64,000 nt of DNA, taken from the NCBI GenBank assembly GCA_003255025.1, contig QANY01011423.1:498551-562550 (forward strand), read 5' to 3'. The translations under genes were made by a program, and so were the position numbers. This DNA is from Datisca glomerata (Eukaryota > Streptophyta > Magnoliopsida > Cucurbitales > Datiscaceae). The notes beneath the pieces were generated by a model. It was not told where the DNA came from, did not search any database, and worked only from the letters and a program-made list of their open reading frames with translations. This document shows, piece after piece, positions 35,412 through 47,600 of the stretch; the first letter of the stretch is position 1; each line of letters starts with the position of its first letter.

Positions 35412-36601
35412 CCACGGAATGCTGATTCATCGGCAGTTTCTAACTTCATTCGCTTTATGTAATTTCATGTAGTTAGGACTGCCCATGATGCATATATATA
35501 TTCTTTGTGCATTGCCGACTTGCAAAGCTCCTTTGTTTTTTTTGTTCTTCCTCGTATTAATTGAGAATTAGGGAGAGGATTTATTGAAATAATTAGATGG
35601 TCATTAATTAGTCCAGTCCCAAAGAAAAGTTTTGGAGTTTTAGGTTCAATGACCAATTTCCTGTGTTTTGACAATCAATGAATGAGATTTCGTTTTCTAA
35701 GATTTTCCCTTTTTCAATTCTTTTAGAACAGCAATATTCATTGATTAATCTTTGAGTTTCTACATCTTTTGCTGTTATGCCCAACTAGTGTACATGCGAA
35801 TATTCTGTCTATATATAGTGTAGCATGTGTATGTATATCTAGGTAACTTCTATTGTACCGGCCATCAAGATTAATAATCCGGTATCCTCTAAATGCACCT
35901 AATTTTGGGGTCAAGTATACTGTAGAAAACAATTGAATCAAGTATACTTATTTGCTTATACAGTGGAATAGATCGAAATGACGAATTACCCGCTGGATCT
36001 TGAATGAAATCACGAAAATGAACTCCTCACTAGTTCTACAACCCAAGAGTCATTGATTTTGTATACGAAAACTTGATTTAAAAGTTGGAGGAATGATTTT
36101 TTTCTCTAGTTTTTTAATAGGTCCGAATTTTCTTGTGAAAATTTCAAGTGAAGTTTATCCCCTATAGAAGTTACTTGTAGTTTTTTATATTAACTACCAT
36201 TGGCAGCTTTTCATGTGAATAACTACCAATTATTCATTTTCAAAACCGGGTCGGGATCCAAATTAATTTTCCAACATCTCTCACACACATGACGGGATTG
36301 AACAAATTTAATCATGAACGATTTAAACATTCACATACTAATAAATTCATACGGGCAAATTGATCTTGAGACCCACGAGCACATATAAGAGATAATTGCT
36401 ATGAACCTATTAGGGATAATATAGCAGCCCCAAAACTAAAGACTATCTACTTGTGTCGCTATGCCCCAAACGTATTTGTTACATCTATTCAAACTTCTCT
36501 AATCCCTCAAAGAGAAATGCTTGACTTCATCAAAATATGTATTCAAAATCATATACTAGCCATTATGAGATGACATAATTAGTCAACCGGTGAACACACT
36601 A
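35412..36601. other. MYB-A 3' region and intergenic DNA
   Basis: Bases about 35455-35940 match 48250-48740 downstream of MYB-B (for example ctgcccatgatgcatatata and cttctattgtaccggcc). This marks the extent of the ancient gene duplication. The remaining part has no recognisable content. Confidence 0.6.
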
Positions 36602-37432
36602 CACTACAAGAAAACTAACCTTTAGCCACGAACTTTTTCACTACTACAGAAAATTTGTCGCCAAAAGCAATGTTTTAGGGACTAACATTTCTGTTGGTGA
36701 CTAAAAAAGTCCTATAGCGAGGAAGTTCTCGCGCGTCGAAATAAAATTCACCCAGGAAAAAAAACGGCCTAGCGCACCAATTTTTTAGAGTTTTTGCCGA
36801 CGAATATTTTTATTTGTCAGTAAAAAGTCTTGTGTTTGCCGATGAAGTAGAAAGTTGGTCGGTAAAGACTTCGCCTATAGCGACCAACCTAGAGTTTCAT
36901 CAACAAAATCCTTATTCATACTGATGAATTTGAAATGTTGTAACTGAAAGTTGGCCTTGTTAAAACAACATCGTTTTTTTGTTTTAACAACGTAGCTAGC
37001 TCCAAAAACACACAGAAAAAAAAACAAAAAAAACCTCAAGAAAGTTTGCTCGATAGTTCTAGTCTTGAATCCATCTGTTGATCCAATCAGATCAGTTTTG
37101 GTTTTGTAAAGTTGGTTTAGTTTAAAAAAATACAATAAATAGATTACGAATTGAGACAGTTTGGATTGGTTGGTCTTGTTTGCATGAGTTTTTGTAAGAA
37201 TTGGTATTTTTTTCTTAATTGAAGTTTTTGTTCTCTCTTTGTTCGTGTATCTCCTAAAAGAGTGGTTGTGATGCTTCTTCCCTATGTTAGTTTTAAAAAA
37301 ATGGGTGAACAATTTGTGTAGACTCTCTTTAGATATGATTCAATAGGTTGTATCTATCCAGCTGATTTTGATTGGTTTGTCCAAGTCTATCTAGTTTTTT
37401 GTGTTTCTCTAAATAGTTAGTTAATTTGCAAA

Positions 37433-39546
37433 GTGGTAAAAATAGACAAGAGTCGGATAAAAAACCATAATAGATTGTCCAAGGAGTATATTGATGGTAT
37501 TTCACAGTTTATGAGCGTGACCAGTAATTATCACAACGTAAAGGGAAAAACTCGTTGTCCATGTAAAATATGTCTTAATTCAAGACAACTGTCTTTAATA
37601 GAAGTTAAAATGCATTTGTGCTAGTATGGAATGGCATTAAGCTATGATCGTTGGGTGTTTCATGGTGAAGAGATACAAAGATATCATCATTTACCAAATA
37701 TGGAGATGAATAGTACTGGTGGTGATGATGATAATGATGGTGATTAGATGAGAGAAATATTAGATAACATGTGTGGTTTTGTTGGGATGGAGATGAATGG
37801 TGAACGAGTTGGAGAGGATAATACTGATAAAATAAATCTAAATGCAAAGACGTTAGACAGATTTAGTGATTTTGTTTAGTGAAGCCAAATAAGAATTTTA
37901 TCTTGGTTGTCAAAAGCATAGTTCACTATCTTTTATTGTGAAGTTGATCCATATCAAAGTGCTTAATCATTGGAGTAATAAATCATTTTACCAATTACTT
38001 GAAGTTTTAAATGGTTTAAATCCAATAGGCTAAAAAATTCCAGCCTCTTACTATGAAGTCCCAAAAATTGAGAGATTTAGGGTTGGGATATGACACCATT
38101 AATTTTTATAAATATGATTGTGCTTTATTCTGGAAAGAGAATGAAGGAAAAGATAAATATCCTGAATGTGGTGAATCAAGATATAAAATGGATGATGGAA
38201 AATGTAAGAAAGTTTCCCAAAAATTTTATGTCACTGTCCTACTATACCCAGACTTCAGAGATTGTTTAAGTCAAAATATACATCGTCCGATATGAGATAG
38301 CACAAGGAGAAATGTGTCAATGTTGAAGGTGTATTGAGACATCCTGTTGATTCAGAAGGTTGTAAGGATTTTGATAAAAAATATAGTTGGTTTGTTGAAG
38401 ATGCACGAAATGTAAGATTAGGACTTGCAACAAATGGATTTAATCCATTCAGAAATATGAGCACCTCATATAGCATGTGGCCAGTCATATTAGTACCTTA
38501 TAACATTCTTCCATGGAAGTGTGTGAAAGAACCATTCTTTAAGATGTAATTTCTAATTTCTAGTCCAAGATCACCTGGTAAAGATATTAATGTGTATTTA
38601 CAACCATTGATAGATGAGTTAAAACAATTGTGGGATGGGGTGCAGACATTTTATGTCACTTCTGGGCAATCTTCTATGCATGCTGATGCGTTGTGGACAA
38701 TAATGACTTTCTAGCGTATAGAGATTTGTCTGGTTGGAGCACAAAATGGTACTTGGCATGTCCTGTTTGTAATAAAGATGCATTTTTGTTCAGGTTGCGA
38801 AGTAAAATATGTTACATGTGACATCGATGATATTTGCCTTGTGATCATATATGGCGGAGGAGTATTGCATGACGATAAACAAGAGTTTTGTGATGCACCA
38901 AGAAAGTTGACAAGAGAAGATGCATTGAGGCAGTGAGCTCAAATTCAATTTGTCAAGTTTGACAAAAACCCAAATGAGTTAGTAAAAAAAAGTGTCTTTT
39001 AGATGGTCTTAATTGGACTAAAAAAAGTGTTTCAACTTCCATATTGGTCTAAGTTGAAAATTAGACACAAATTAGATGTCATGCATATTGAGAAAAATAT
39101 TTACGATAATATATTAGGTACATTGTTGAATATTTCAGGCAAAATAAAAGACACTTACAAAGATCGATTGGATCTAGCAGATATGAATATAAGAAAAGAA
39201 CTACACCTTCAACTGAAAGGGAACAAATTATTAAACCACATGCGTGTTACGCATTGATAGTAGAGGAGAGAAGAAAGTTTCATGGTTTCTAAAAGTCAGC
39301 CAATTTTCATATGGCTTCACAACAAACATATCACGATGTATCAACCAAACTGAGGGTAAAGTTTCAGGATTGAAATGTCATGATTGTCATGTTTTACTGT
39401 GAAAACTTTTACCAGTTGGGATTCGTGGTTTATTGGGTAAGGATGTGTGCACTGCTTTGGTTGAGTTATCTAACTACTTCAAAGAATTATGCTCGAAAAC
39501 ACTAAACACTAAGGACTTGGATTTTCTTAGAGAAAGAGAGAGAGAG
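37433..39546 (+). pseudogene. CACTA TNP2-type transposase remnants
   Basis: The pieces are collinear with plant En/Spm transposases. At 37433-37680 is a transposase-associated domain (NRLSKEYIDGISQFM, RCPCKICLNSRQ, RWVFHGEE). At 38053-38295 is the TNP2 start (LRDLGLGYDTINFYKYDCAL, YPECGESRYKMDD). At 39003-39257 is LPYWSKLKIRHKLDVMHIEK. At 39402-39546 is a DUF4218-like part (LLPVGIRGLLGKDVCTAL). Numerous stops and frame changes make it dead. Confidence 0.8.
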
Positions 39547-41041
39547 AGAGACAAGCTCATCAATGAATAAATATCAAAATTATAACCTCGTGTATGAATA
39601 TTTGGGAAAAGAGCCACAGAGAAAAATGAACTTACTAGGAGATAAATTTCAAGAAGGCATTGAAGAGACCAAGCTGATTTTCTCCTTATTTGACCGCCCA
39701 CTATCATCTTGGTTGTTCCAGTTACAACCCCTAAAACAGAACGGAGTACCCTGTCAATACAAAGAAACCAGATTGTTGCAGATAAAATCCACAAAAAAAT
39801 AGTAAAAAAATCTACCCAAAATCAAATGAAAGGGGAAAAGGAACCTAAAGGAAGCTTAGCCGTATAGAGAAAATCAGAGAAGAAAATGAGAGCCACGATG
39901 AAGAGAACCAAGCACAGTGACGAGGCTCGCGATGAAAACTAGTTAGAGCCACGAGCTTAAGCGAGTCCATGGGCGATTTCTCAGGCGAAGTTCTTCGAGA
40001 AAACTCTAATCGCCTACTTTGAGAACCCTAGCTCACTGTCTTAGAATGAAAGAGAGAAGCAAGGGAGAAAAATAAAGGTAGATCTGAGGCGAGGGAGGCT
40101 TTGTTCAATAAGGGAACGAAGAAGGAGTTAAGCTTCGTCTGAAAGAGAGAGAGCTAAAAGAGAGATTCGAGAAGGAATGGAGAGAGGTCTCAAGGAGCGT
40201 CTATAGGAATGGTGGATCTCTCTTTGTTAAAAATCACTCCCGCAAATTTTTTTAAGTACCACTTCCCTTGAAATTTTCATCCCGCTTAATTTTGAACTTT
40301 TTAACGGGAATTTTTTATGAGGAAGAAATTATGTACCATGTATTTAAATATAGTAGAATGTCATATTTATTGTAGTGCGTCCAATTCAACCTTGAGATTG
40401 ATGTCCTCGTACGAAAATTCATACCACTTCAATATGAGGGTTGATCCAATGTGCCTGAAGAACTCATGCCAATTATAACTGATAAGCTGCAGGAAATAAT
40501 GATACATCTATTTATTGTTATATTTTCTTTATTACGTGACTGATAGTAAAAGATTATTTGAGGTCTATTTTACTTTTGAGTCGACCAGTAATTCAATGAT
40601 CGACTGAATTAAATTTGAAGCAACGAACACATACAAGGGATACAAGTACACATGGCATAGAAATTAAAAAAAAAAATTAAAGAACCAATAATAGCACGAC
40701 GACATCCTTATAAGGGTGTATTACAGGATGATTGAGATTGGCTATTCACAGTTTAAGAGACAGAGAAGATTAGGGTAATTCCTATTATCAAAGCTTATAT
40801 ATTACACTTTGATGATTTGATTAATTATTTTAATCATAAAACTCATTTATTATAGGCACGCTAAAAAAACAAGGCTTAAAATCATCAAAACCTTCCATAC
40901 AATCACAGTAGATGGAATGTATCTTTTCTTGATCATCAATTTCATGAGGTGAATCAAAATATTATTTAGCGTTCTTAATAATGTTGAGTATATAATAATT
41001 AATGATTCAACTTTTGTTTCATTTTTGATATGAGGCTTCAA

Positions 41042-41068
41042 TGTGTGTGTGTGTGGGGGGGGGGGGGG
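41042..41068 (+). repeat. TG/G simple repeat
   Basis: A short (TG)n run is followed by about 14 G, a homopolymer prone to length errors. Confidence 0.85.
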
Positions 41069-41251
41069 TTATTACTTTGTATCTGAGCTTGCTAGATGAT
41101 TTTTAAATATTTTCTGATTGATGCTCTTTGTCTAAAGATAATAGTGTCAGTTTTAATTTTTTTTGGGGGTGTCACTTTGAATCGGATTTCGCTGGATGCT
41201 TTTTCAATACTTTCTGATTGATGAATATATTTATCTTAAATTTGGCTCATT

Positions 41252-41440
41252 GTGATGTTACAAGAACACATGTGTACTTTACGGGATGAGCTTATCCCTG
41301 AGGATGCCACACCTCGCACCGAAGAAGAGATAGTTGAAGAAGTACTCGAGCAAAATAAAAGTCTTGGACATGAAGCCTCACCCACACCTTCCAAGAAAAA
41401 AAGTCGAGTTGAAAATATAGAATTAAAGAAACAAATATAG
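41252..41440 (+). pseudogene. Fragment of a CACTA accessory/C-terminal protein
   Basis: The short frame reads LRDELIPEDATPRTEEEIVEE, then SPTPSKKKSR. It resembles the C-terminal part of plant En/Spm-type Ptta transposase proteins. Recognition is weak. Confidence 0.4.
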
Positions 41441-41989
41441 TCGATGGAGAGTCAACCACAAAGCTTACACGCTTGGGCTCGTCAAAATATTTTTTCACCT
41501 CCTGACGATATCTCAACAGTAGAAACATGAGTTTCAGAATATTTGTTAAGCTTTTTAGTTGTAACATCAAACTTTAAATACTCTTTTTTTATTTATCTTT
41601 TTTGGATACATTTGTGATGAACTACGACTAATTTGTTATATTATATATATTAATTATTAATATATGTATTTCTTAGAAAAACATGGGGTTTGATAAAAAA
41701 TTTTATCATATTATTACTATCATATGTGTATATAAAAATTAAAAATTCAGTATTTTTATTTGTATTCTGAAAATGTAATATTTGGTCACAAAAAATATTT
41801 CGCGACCAAATAAAATTGGTCACAAAAGAGTTTAAGCAACGAAGAGAAATATTGGTGGTAAAAATGTTTTTGCGACCAAATTCTTTTTGGTCGAAAATAT
41901 GTTTGTGATCAAATTTTATGTTCTTATATATAAATAATTCAATTAATTAATTCATAATTAATTAATCACACACAATTATCTCATAATTA

Positions 41990-43126
41990 TGTACTTGCTC
42001 CAGAATAAAAATTTATTTTGTTAGTCAGTTTCATATCCTGAAATATTCACACCCTAGACTGCATAATACATAGGTGACTTGAAGACCATGGACCTATAAT
42101 CCTAAACTCTAATAAACCAGATTATTAATTAAACTTTTTAATTAAATAATATTATTTATTAATTTCATTATTTCTTCACTATAAATATGAAATTGAACTC
42201 TTAGTCATTATAGAATATATTTACAGAGTATTCTCATGTAGTCCACTGATATAATTATTTCATGTAGTTATGTCCTCCAATTATTGGTTCGTAAATTAGA
42301 GCTGATCAAAATTATCATTTTAATCATTTAAATACATTTTGATCCTTAAGCAAGTGCAATAGGGTTTACCCGTCGCAGCCCAATTTTGATTAAAAAAATA
42401 AATGGTGGAGCTTTAGAGTACCATTAATCGTACTAGTGAATGATTAATTTATAATCTTATTATAAACTTGATCTCAATAACCATTCAGTTCCAGAATTAA
42501 CATTTAAGGGAACCAATATACGATCCGTTAGAAAAACTTGAATTCTAAATCTTGCAAGATCATGTTCATAGCCATCCACATCACTGAATTTTCAAAATAA
42601 AAGTCACTAGCTTATTTTATTAACAAACCTCAACGAGTGTATCAAAAGATCTAGTAGACATGCATATGAGTTCATGGCTACTCAGGATTCAGACTGATCT
42701 ACATATGATTATCGAATTGATGTGTATTAAATCTTTATGATAAACGGCACATTGATAAATACATTAATTCATATCGGCCCAGTCATATATAATCTCATTA
42801 TATAAAGTATATTCACTAAGATATCTATACACATCAATGATCCAGATCTAGATCACACACATTTATAATACTTAGTGAACCGTACTAGCAACCATTTATT
42901 AAATATTCCATACTTTAATATGTTGTTGACAAGTTTATTTATTATCTATGATCTTAATCCTCCCGTACCAATACAAGATCATAGTCTATTAATGAATATA
43001 CAATTTTCAGATATTTATATAAATTATTCAATAATAATTTAAAAGAATAATTATAAGAAAAATGTAATCTTCATTAATTTTCATATCAAAATATCAATAT
43101 ACATTTTCAGGACATAACCCACAACA
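41990..43126 (-). mobile_element. Probable solo LTR of a copia-type element
   Basis: On the minus strand it starts TGTTGTGGGTTATGTCCTG at 43126, a start seen in plant copia LTRs. About 1.1 kb of non-coding AT-rich sequence follows. The far end and target duplication were not identified. Confidence 0.35.
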
Positions 43127-43296
43127 GAGGGTTGGGAATTTTTTCGAGTGTTTAAATAAGGCGGGGTTCGAGTTTTTATTTTTCTTGCATTTTTTCAGGA
43201 GTTTGATGGCATAACAAAACGCCGTGCTTCAACGCTATTGAAACCTTTATTTATTGTACTGTATTGATGTCTTCTACCCCCCTAAAAGGAGGCTAC
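43127..43296. other. Unassigned DNA left of the plastid rRNA fragment
   Basis: This stretch is richer in G+C than the neighbouring LTR and contains phrases such as ggcggggttcgag. It may belong to the same organellar insertion as the rRNA fragment, but I cannot match it. Confidence 0.3.
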
Positions 43297-43426
43297 CTCA
43301 TGGAGAGCTTGATCCCAGCTCAGGATGAACGCGGACAAGAAGTCTGGTTTCCTCTTATAGAGGAGTAAGTAACGCGTAAGACCTACTCTTGGGAGGGGAA
43401 TAATTTGTGAAGACGGATGCTAATCA
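43297..43426 (+). pseudogene. Nuclear fragment of plastid 16S rRNA (NUPT), 5' end with internal deletion
   Basis: tcatggagagcttgatccca followed by gctcaggatgaacgc corresponds to the 5' end of plastid 16S rRNA (tcatggagagttcgatcctg in the plastid). About 27 bases of the plastid gene are then missing. The match resumes through gtaagtaacgcgtaag, cttgggaggggaa and acggatgctaat, which correspond to plastid gtgagtaacgcgtaag, cttgggaggggaa and acggctgctaat. It is a non-functional piece of about 130 bases. Confidence 0.85.
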
Positions 43427-43429
43427 CCA

Positions 43430-43683
43430 CTACTTCAAAATGGGGCTTAGGGGGGGAGAAATATTTTTGGATACATATCGCCTTACTATTATATGAAAGG
43501 ATAAGTCTTTTGGTATTCTCTCTACCAAAATCATATTTATCATGCCAATTATTAACAATATTTTAGTTGTGCAAAATTAAGAGACAAATTAGTTTAAATA
43601 GATCGAATTTTATTAACGAATTGGATAAGTGAATAATTTGATATTAAAATTAATACTTCAAATCTTTTTTTACCTTTTTTAAG
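43430..43683 (+). mobile_element. Partial Helitron copy D
   Basis: aaaatggggcttaggggggg near the left end and tcaaatctttttttacc at the right are shared with copy C, which follows directly. The 3' half is missing. Confidence 0.55.
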
Positions 43684-44342
43684 TCTATATATACTTTATA
43701 TAAATGGGACTAAGGGGGGGAATATTTTTGACACATACCCTCACCATTATATAAATTTGTCAATTAATATGTATTCTGATATTCTCTTTATCAAATTCAC
43801 ATTTACTATTTCAATTATTAAAAATATATGAGTTGTAAAAAATTCAGAGATATATTAGTTTAAATAAATCGAATTACATCAAAGAATTGTATAGTTGAAT
43901 AATTTAATATTAAAATTAATAGTTCAAATCTTTTTTACCTTTATGAAGGAATAAGATCCATCCACAAAATATCAACTAGAAAACTAATTAACAAGAGTCA
44001 ATATAAGTATCAAATCAAAATATCAGGATGAATCACATCAAACCAAATACGAAAAGGAACCGAAGCAGATGTCAGTTTCACAATACGATCAACAATCAAA
44101 TTACAGTATCTAGGAACAAGTCAAACTGAGATATTAATTAAAAAAATTATCAACTCTCTATAACAACACACAAAACTTTTAACAAAAAATATAATCAACC
44201 TTTAATAGATTGAATTATTAGTATTTGACATAACAAATTAGAAGGTGATCAAACACTTTTATGTGTAGTCTTATTCGTATTTTTATACATATTATTTATT
44301 ATTTATTTTTTTAATACGTGCAATGCACGTGCAATTAACTAG
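43684..44342 (+). mobile_element. Non-autonomous Helitron copy C
   Basis: It begins TCTATATATACTTTATATAA, then atgggactaagg. It ends with hairpin ACGTGCAATGCACGT (44316-44330), then GCAATTAA and CTAG (44339-44342) before T. This is the classic Helitron 3' terminus. At 659 bp it is similar in size and sequence to copies A and B at 22.3-23.6 kb. Confidence 0.75.
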
Positions 44343-44668
44343 TACTCAGTAAAATAACATGGATTTGGAAAAAAATTTCCCTTCTATAAAAATTANAAGA
44401 GAACCATCAACCAAACGAAACTGAATAAAAACAGTATCCTAAGTTCCTAACTAACAAACAAGCGTCCCTCAGCTCGTCTAGTTGTAGTAAATGGGATGAA
44501 TGCTGAAGAGTCCATTTCGATAGCCATTATATTAGTTAACTACTGGAAATTAATCTCACTCACGTTGGTAAGGGCAGCTATGACGCAGCCTTCTTCTTCT
44601 TATCCCACTAAGTCAAGCCAAGTCGTGTTGTCGTCCGATTATGACGAAAGCTCGGTTATGCCTGATCT
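44343..44668 (+). promoter_or_regulatory. MYB-B upstream region
   Basis: It matches the region before MYB-A from about 44420. An ATG at 44580 corresponds to the MYB-A start. Its frame does not reach the MYB domain because about 7 bases (atcacga in the sister motif) are missing near 44680. The N at 44396 lies in this region. Confidence 0.55.
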
Positions 44669-47600
44669 ATGCAGAAGGAATTTGAGTCAAGCCGAGTCGA
44701 GTTGTTTGATTATGATGAAAGCTCGGTCACACCTATAATGAGGAGTGGACCTTGGAACGAAGACGAGCACAGGTGAGCAAAACTTCCATCACCCATTCCT
44801 TGGTGTTCATTTGTTAATTTGTACGCATAATTAATTTATATTTAAAATTCTTCTCTTGTTTCTCATTCTCAGATTTTTCTATTCAAGATTTTATTATTAC
44901 AAATAATGAAGAAATGGACTTCTTGAAAAAAAAAGAATTATAGGATTCTTTCGTCTATGCTGTTTCTTGATTATTAATTAATATAACACATATTTTGATC
45001 AGGTGATTGATCAAAATTCTGGAATTAGGTGATCAATTTCAAAATTTTGACTTGTAATTATATTTCAGTATTATTCTTAATTAATTAACTGGGAAACTTT
45101 TTTTACCCTTAATCTCTCCAGTCTCCCTAATGAAATGGCACTAAATATAAGAATAATATGTAGAAACTAATTAGTTATTAGAAAAAATTAACTAAAGATC
45201 TGGGAATGCTTTTGGGTTTCGCTTGTTGAAAGTTATATATGTATATATAAATCATCGTTGTCTCACACGTCAGCGTCATATACATACTCATAGTTTATGT
45301 GATTATAACAATCAAATGCATTTGTGCCCTGTTTCATAACATATATGACACTGTATCTTTGGTCTCATAATAATAATGTACATCATGTGCATGCATGCAG
45401 GCTATTTATGCATGGACTAGAAAAATATGGGAGGGGTGAATGGAAGAAAATCTCAAGATATGTGAAGTCCAGAACACCAGCGCAAGTAGCCAGTCATGCT
45501 CAAAAGTTCTATCTTAGGCTTGCGAAAGAAAAGAAAACAAGTACAAGCATTCTTGATATTACCACTATAGAAGAAGATGATACCACCATACCACCAACCC
45601 ACAACAATCCAACCCCCGGTCAGCAATCAGTGTTACCACTTAATGCTGATTCAACCGGTCAAGGAGACGTCGATTCATCCGCAGCTCCTAAATTTATCAC
45701 GATTGAGTCAAGCCAAGTCGAGTTGTCGTCCGATTATGATGAAACCTCGGTTATGCCTGATCTAAGCAGAAGGAATATCACGATTGAATCAAACCGAGTA
45801 GAGTCGTCGGATTGTCATGAGAGCTCGGTCAAACCTGTAAGCAGATGGGAGGCTAAAGGTACATCTGGACATTGGACCGAAGACGAGAAGTAAGCAAAAC
45901 TTCCTTTGCCCAATTTTTCTTGGTGTTCTTCATTTGTTATTTTGTGGTCAAAATTAATTTACTTTTAAAATTCTTCTCTTTTTTCTCATTCTAAGATGCT
46001 TTTATTCAAGATTTTATTATTTCAATATTGAAGAAATTGATTTCTTGAAAAAAAAAATCAAGGATTATAGGATTCTTTCATCTATCATGTTTCTTGATTA
46101 TTAATTAATTTAGCGCATGATCTGGAAATTGATCAAAATTCTGGTATTAGGTGATCAATTTCAAGTTCCGACTTGTAATTAAAATTCATGGTTATTCTTA
46201 ATTAATTACTGAGAATCTTTATTTACTCTTAATCACTCCAATCTCCATAATGACAAGCCATATTGAATATAAGAATAATATGAAGAAACCCAATAAGTTA
46301 TTAGGAAAAATTAGCCAAAGATTGTGGAGTGCTTGTGAGTTTTGCTTGTTGAGAGTTACATATATACATGTGTACGTCTCTCTTGCTATATATATATATT
46401 AATCATCATCATCGTCTCATACGTCATTGTTAATATTCATACAAAATTAATATTTTTCTTACTATTCGGACTCACAACTACAAAAATCATTTTTCATGAC
46501 AGAAATCTCCGTCTTGAAAAACCATTTCCGACGGGCACACACCCATCATATATATATTAATCATCATCATCGTCTCATACGTCATTGTTAATATTCGTAC
46601 AAAATTAATATTTTTCTTACTATTCGGATTCACTACTACAAAAATCATTTTTCATGACAGAAATCCCCGTCTTGAAAAACCATTTCCGACGGGCACACAC
46701 CCATCGTATATAAAGGCGTCGTAAAATAGATTCATTTATGACGGGTTAGTGATACACCGTCGTATTATATATCTTTTAATACGACTGGGGGTGTATATCC
46801 ACCATCGTAAAATGAAGAAAAAAAATGTTATCTACCTGTAGACAACGGGTTTGGGTATCCCGGTCGTGTCTATTTTTTGGCGTGCATCATGAAAAAATAT
46901 ATTTGTAGTAGTGATTGATAATATTATATGTTGTTAATTGGAGTTGCTGATCATATATATCATATGTGGGTATGCATGCATGTAAGCAGGCGATTTACAC
47001 AAGGAGTAGGACAATATGGGATGATCTCAAGATCAAATGTGGTGAAGTACAGAACACGAGCCCAAGTAGCCAGTCATGCTCACAGGTTAATATATGGTAG
47101 CCCTAAGAAAGTAAAGAAAACAAGGACCGTAACAGAAGAAGATGTTACCACCATACCAGCAACGATTAACAATCCAGCCCCCGGTCAGCAATCAGAGCTA
47201 CCACCCAACCAACTCGACTCATCGGCAGCGCCTAACTTTATCATGATTGAGTCAAGCCAAGTTGAGTTGTCGCCAGATTATGATAAAAGCTCGATTATGC
47301 CTGATCTAAGCAGAAGTAATGTCACCCAAGACGAGAAGAGGTAAGCAAAACTTCCATCGCCCAATTTTTCTTGGTGTTCTTCATTTGCTAATTTGTAGGC
47401 AAAATTAATTTACATTATAAATTCCTCTCTTTTTTGTCATTCTCACTTCTCAGATGCTTTTATCAAGATTTTATTATTACAATAATGAAAAAGTGGATTT
47501 TTTGAAAAAGAAGTTAAGGATTATAGGATTCTTTCATCTATCATGTTTCCTGATTATTAATTAATTTAAGTAACTGATCAAAATTCTGGAATTAGATGAT

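Larger units (their letters stand above)
36602..41935 (+). mobile_element. Decayed CACTA element with transposase remnants
   Basis: The left end reads CACTACAAGAAAAC at 36602; a second CACTACTACAGAAAA start lies at 36639, so ends may be nested. Subterminal sequence repeats a cgaccaa/ttggtcgc-type motif near both ends (36650-36890 and 41790-41915). The interior holds TNP2-type transposase pieces. No matching right terminus was found, so the right border is approximate. Bases 39550-40377 look unrelated and end in ATTGTAGTG, which may be another terminus. Confidence 0.65.

Noticed and set aside
36875..37312. 145-codon minus-strand frame
   Set aside because: It lies inside the CACTA element, is rich in Lys/Phe/Asn as expected of AT-rich DNA, and lies antisense to the transposase pieces.
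44580..44738. Frame from the ATG at 44580 as the true MYB-B N-terminus
   Set aside because: It runs into a stop at 44738 without reaching the splice donor in the MYB frame; the ATG at 44669 is in frame.
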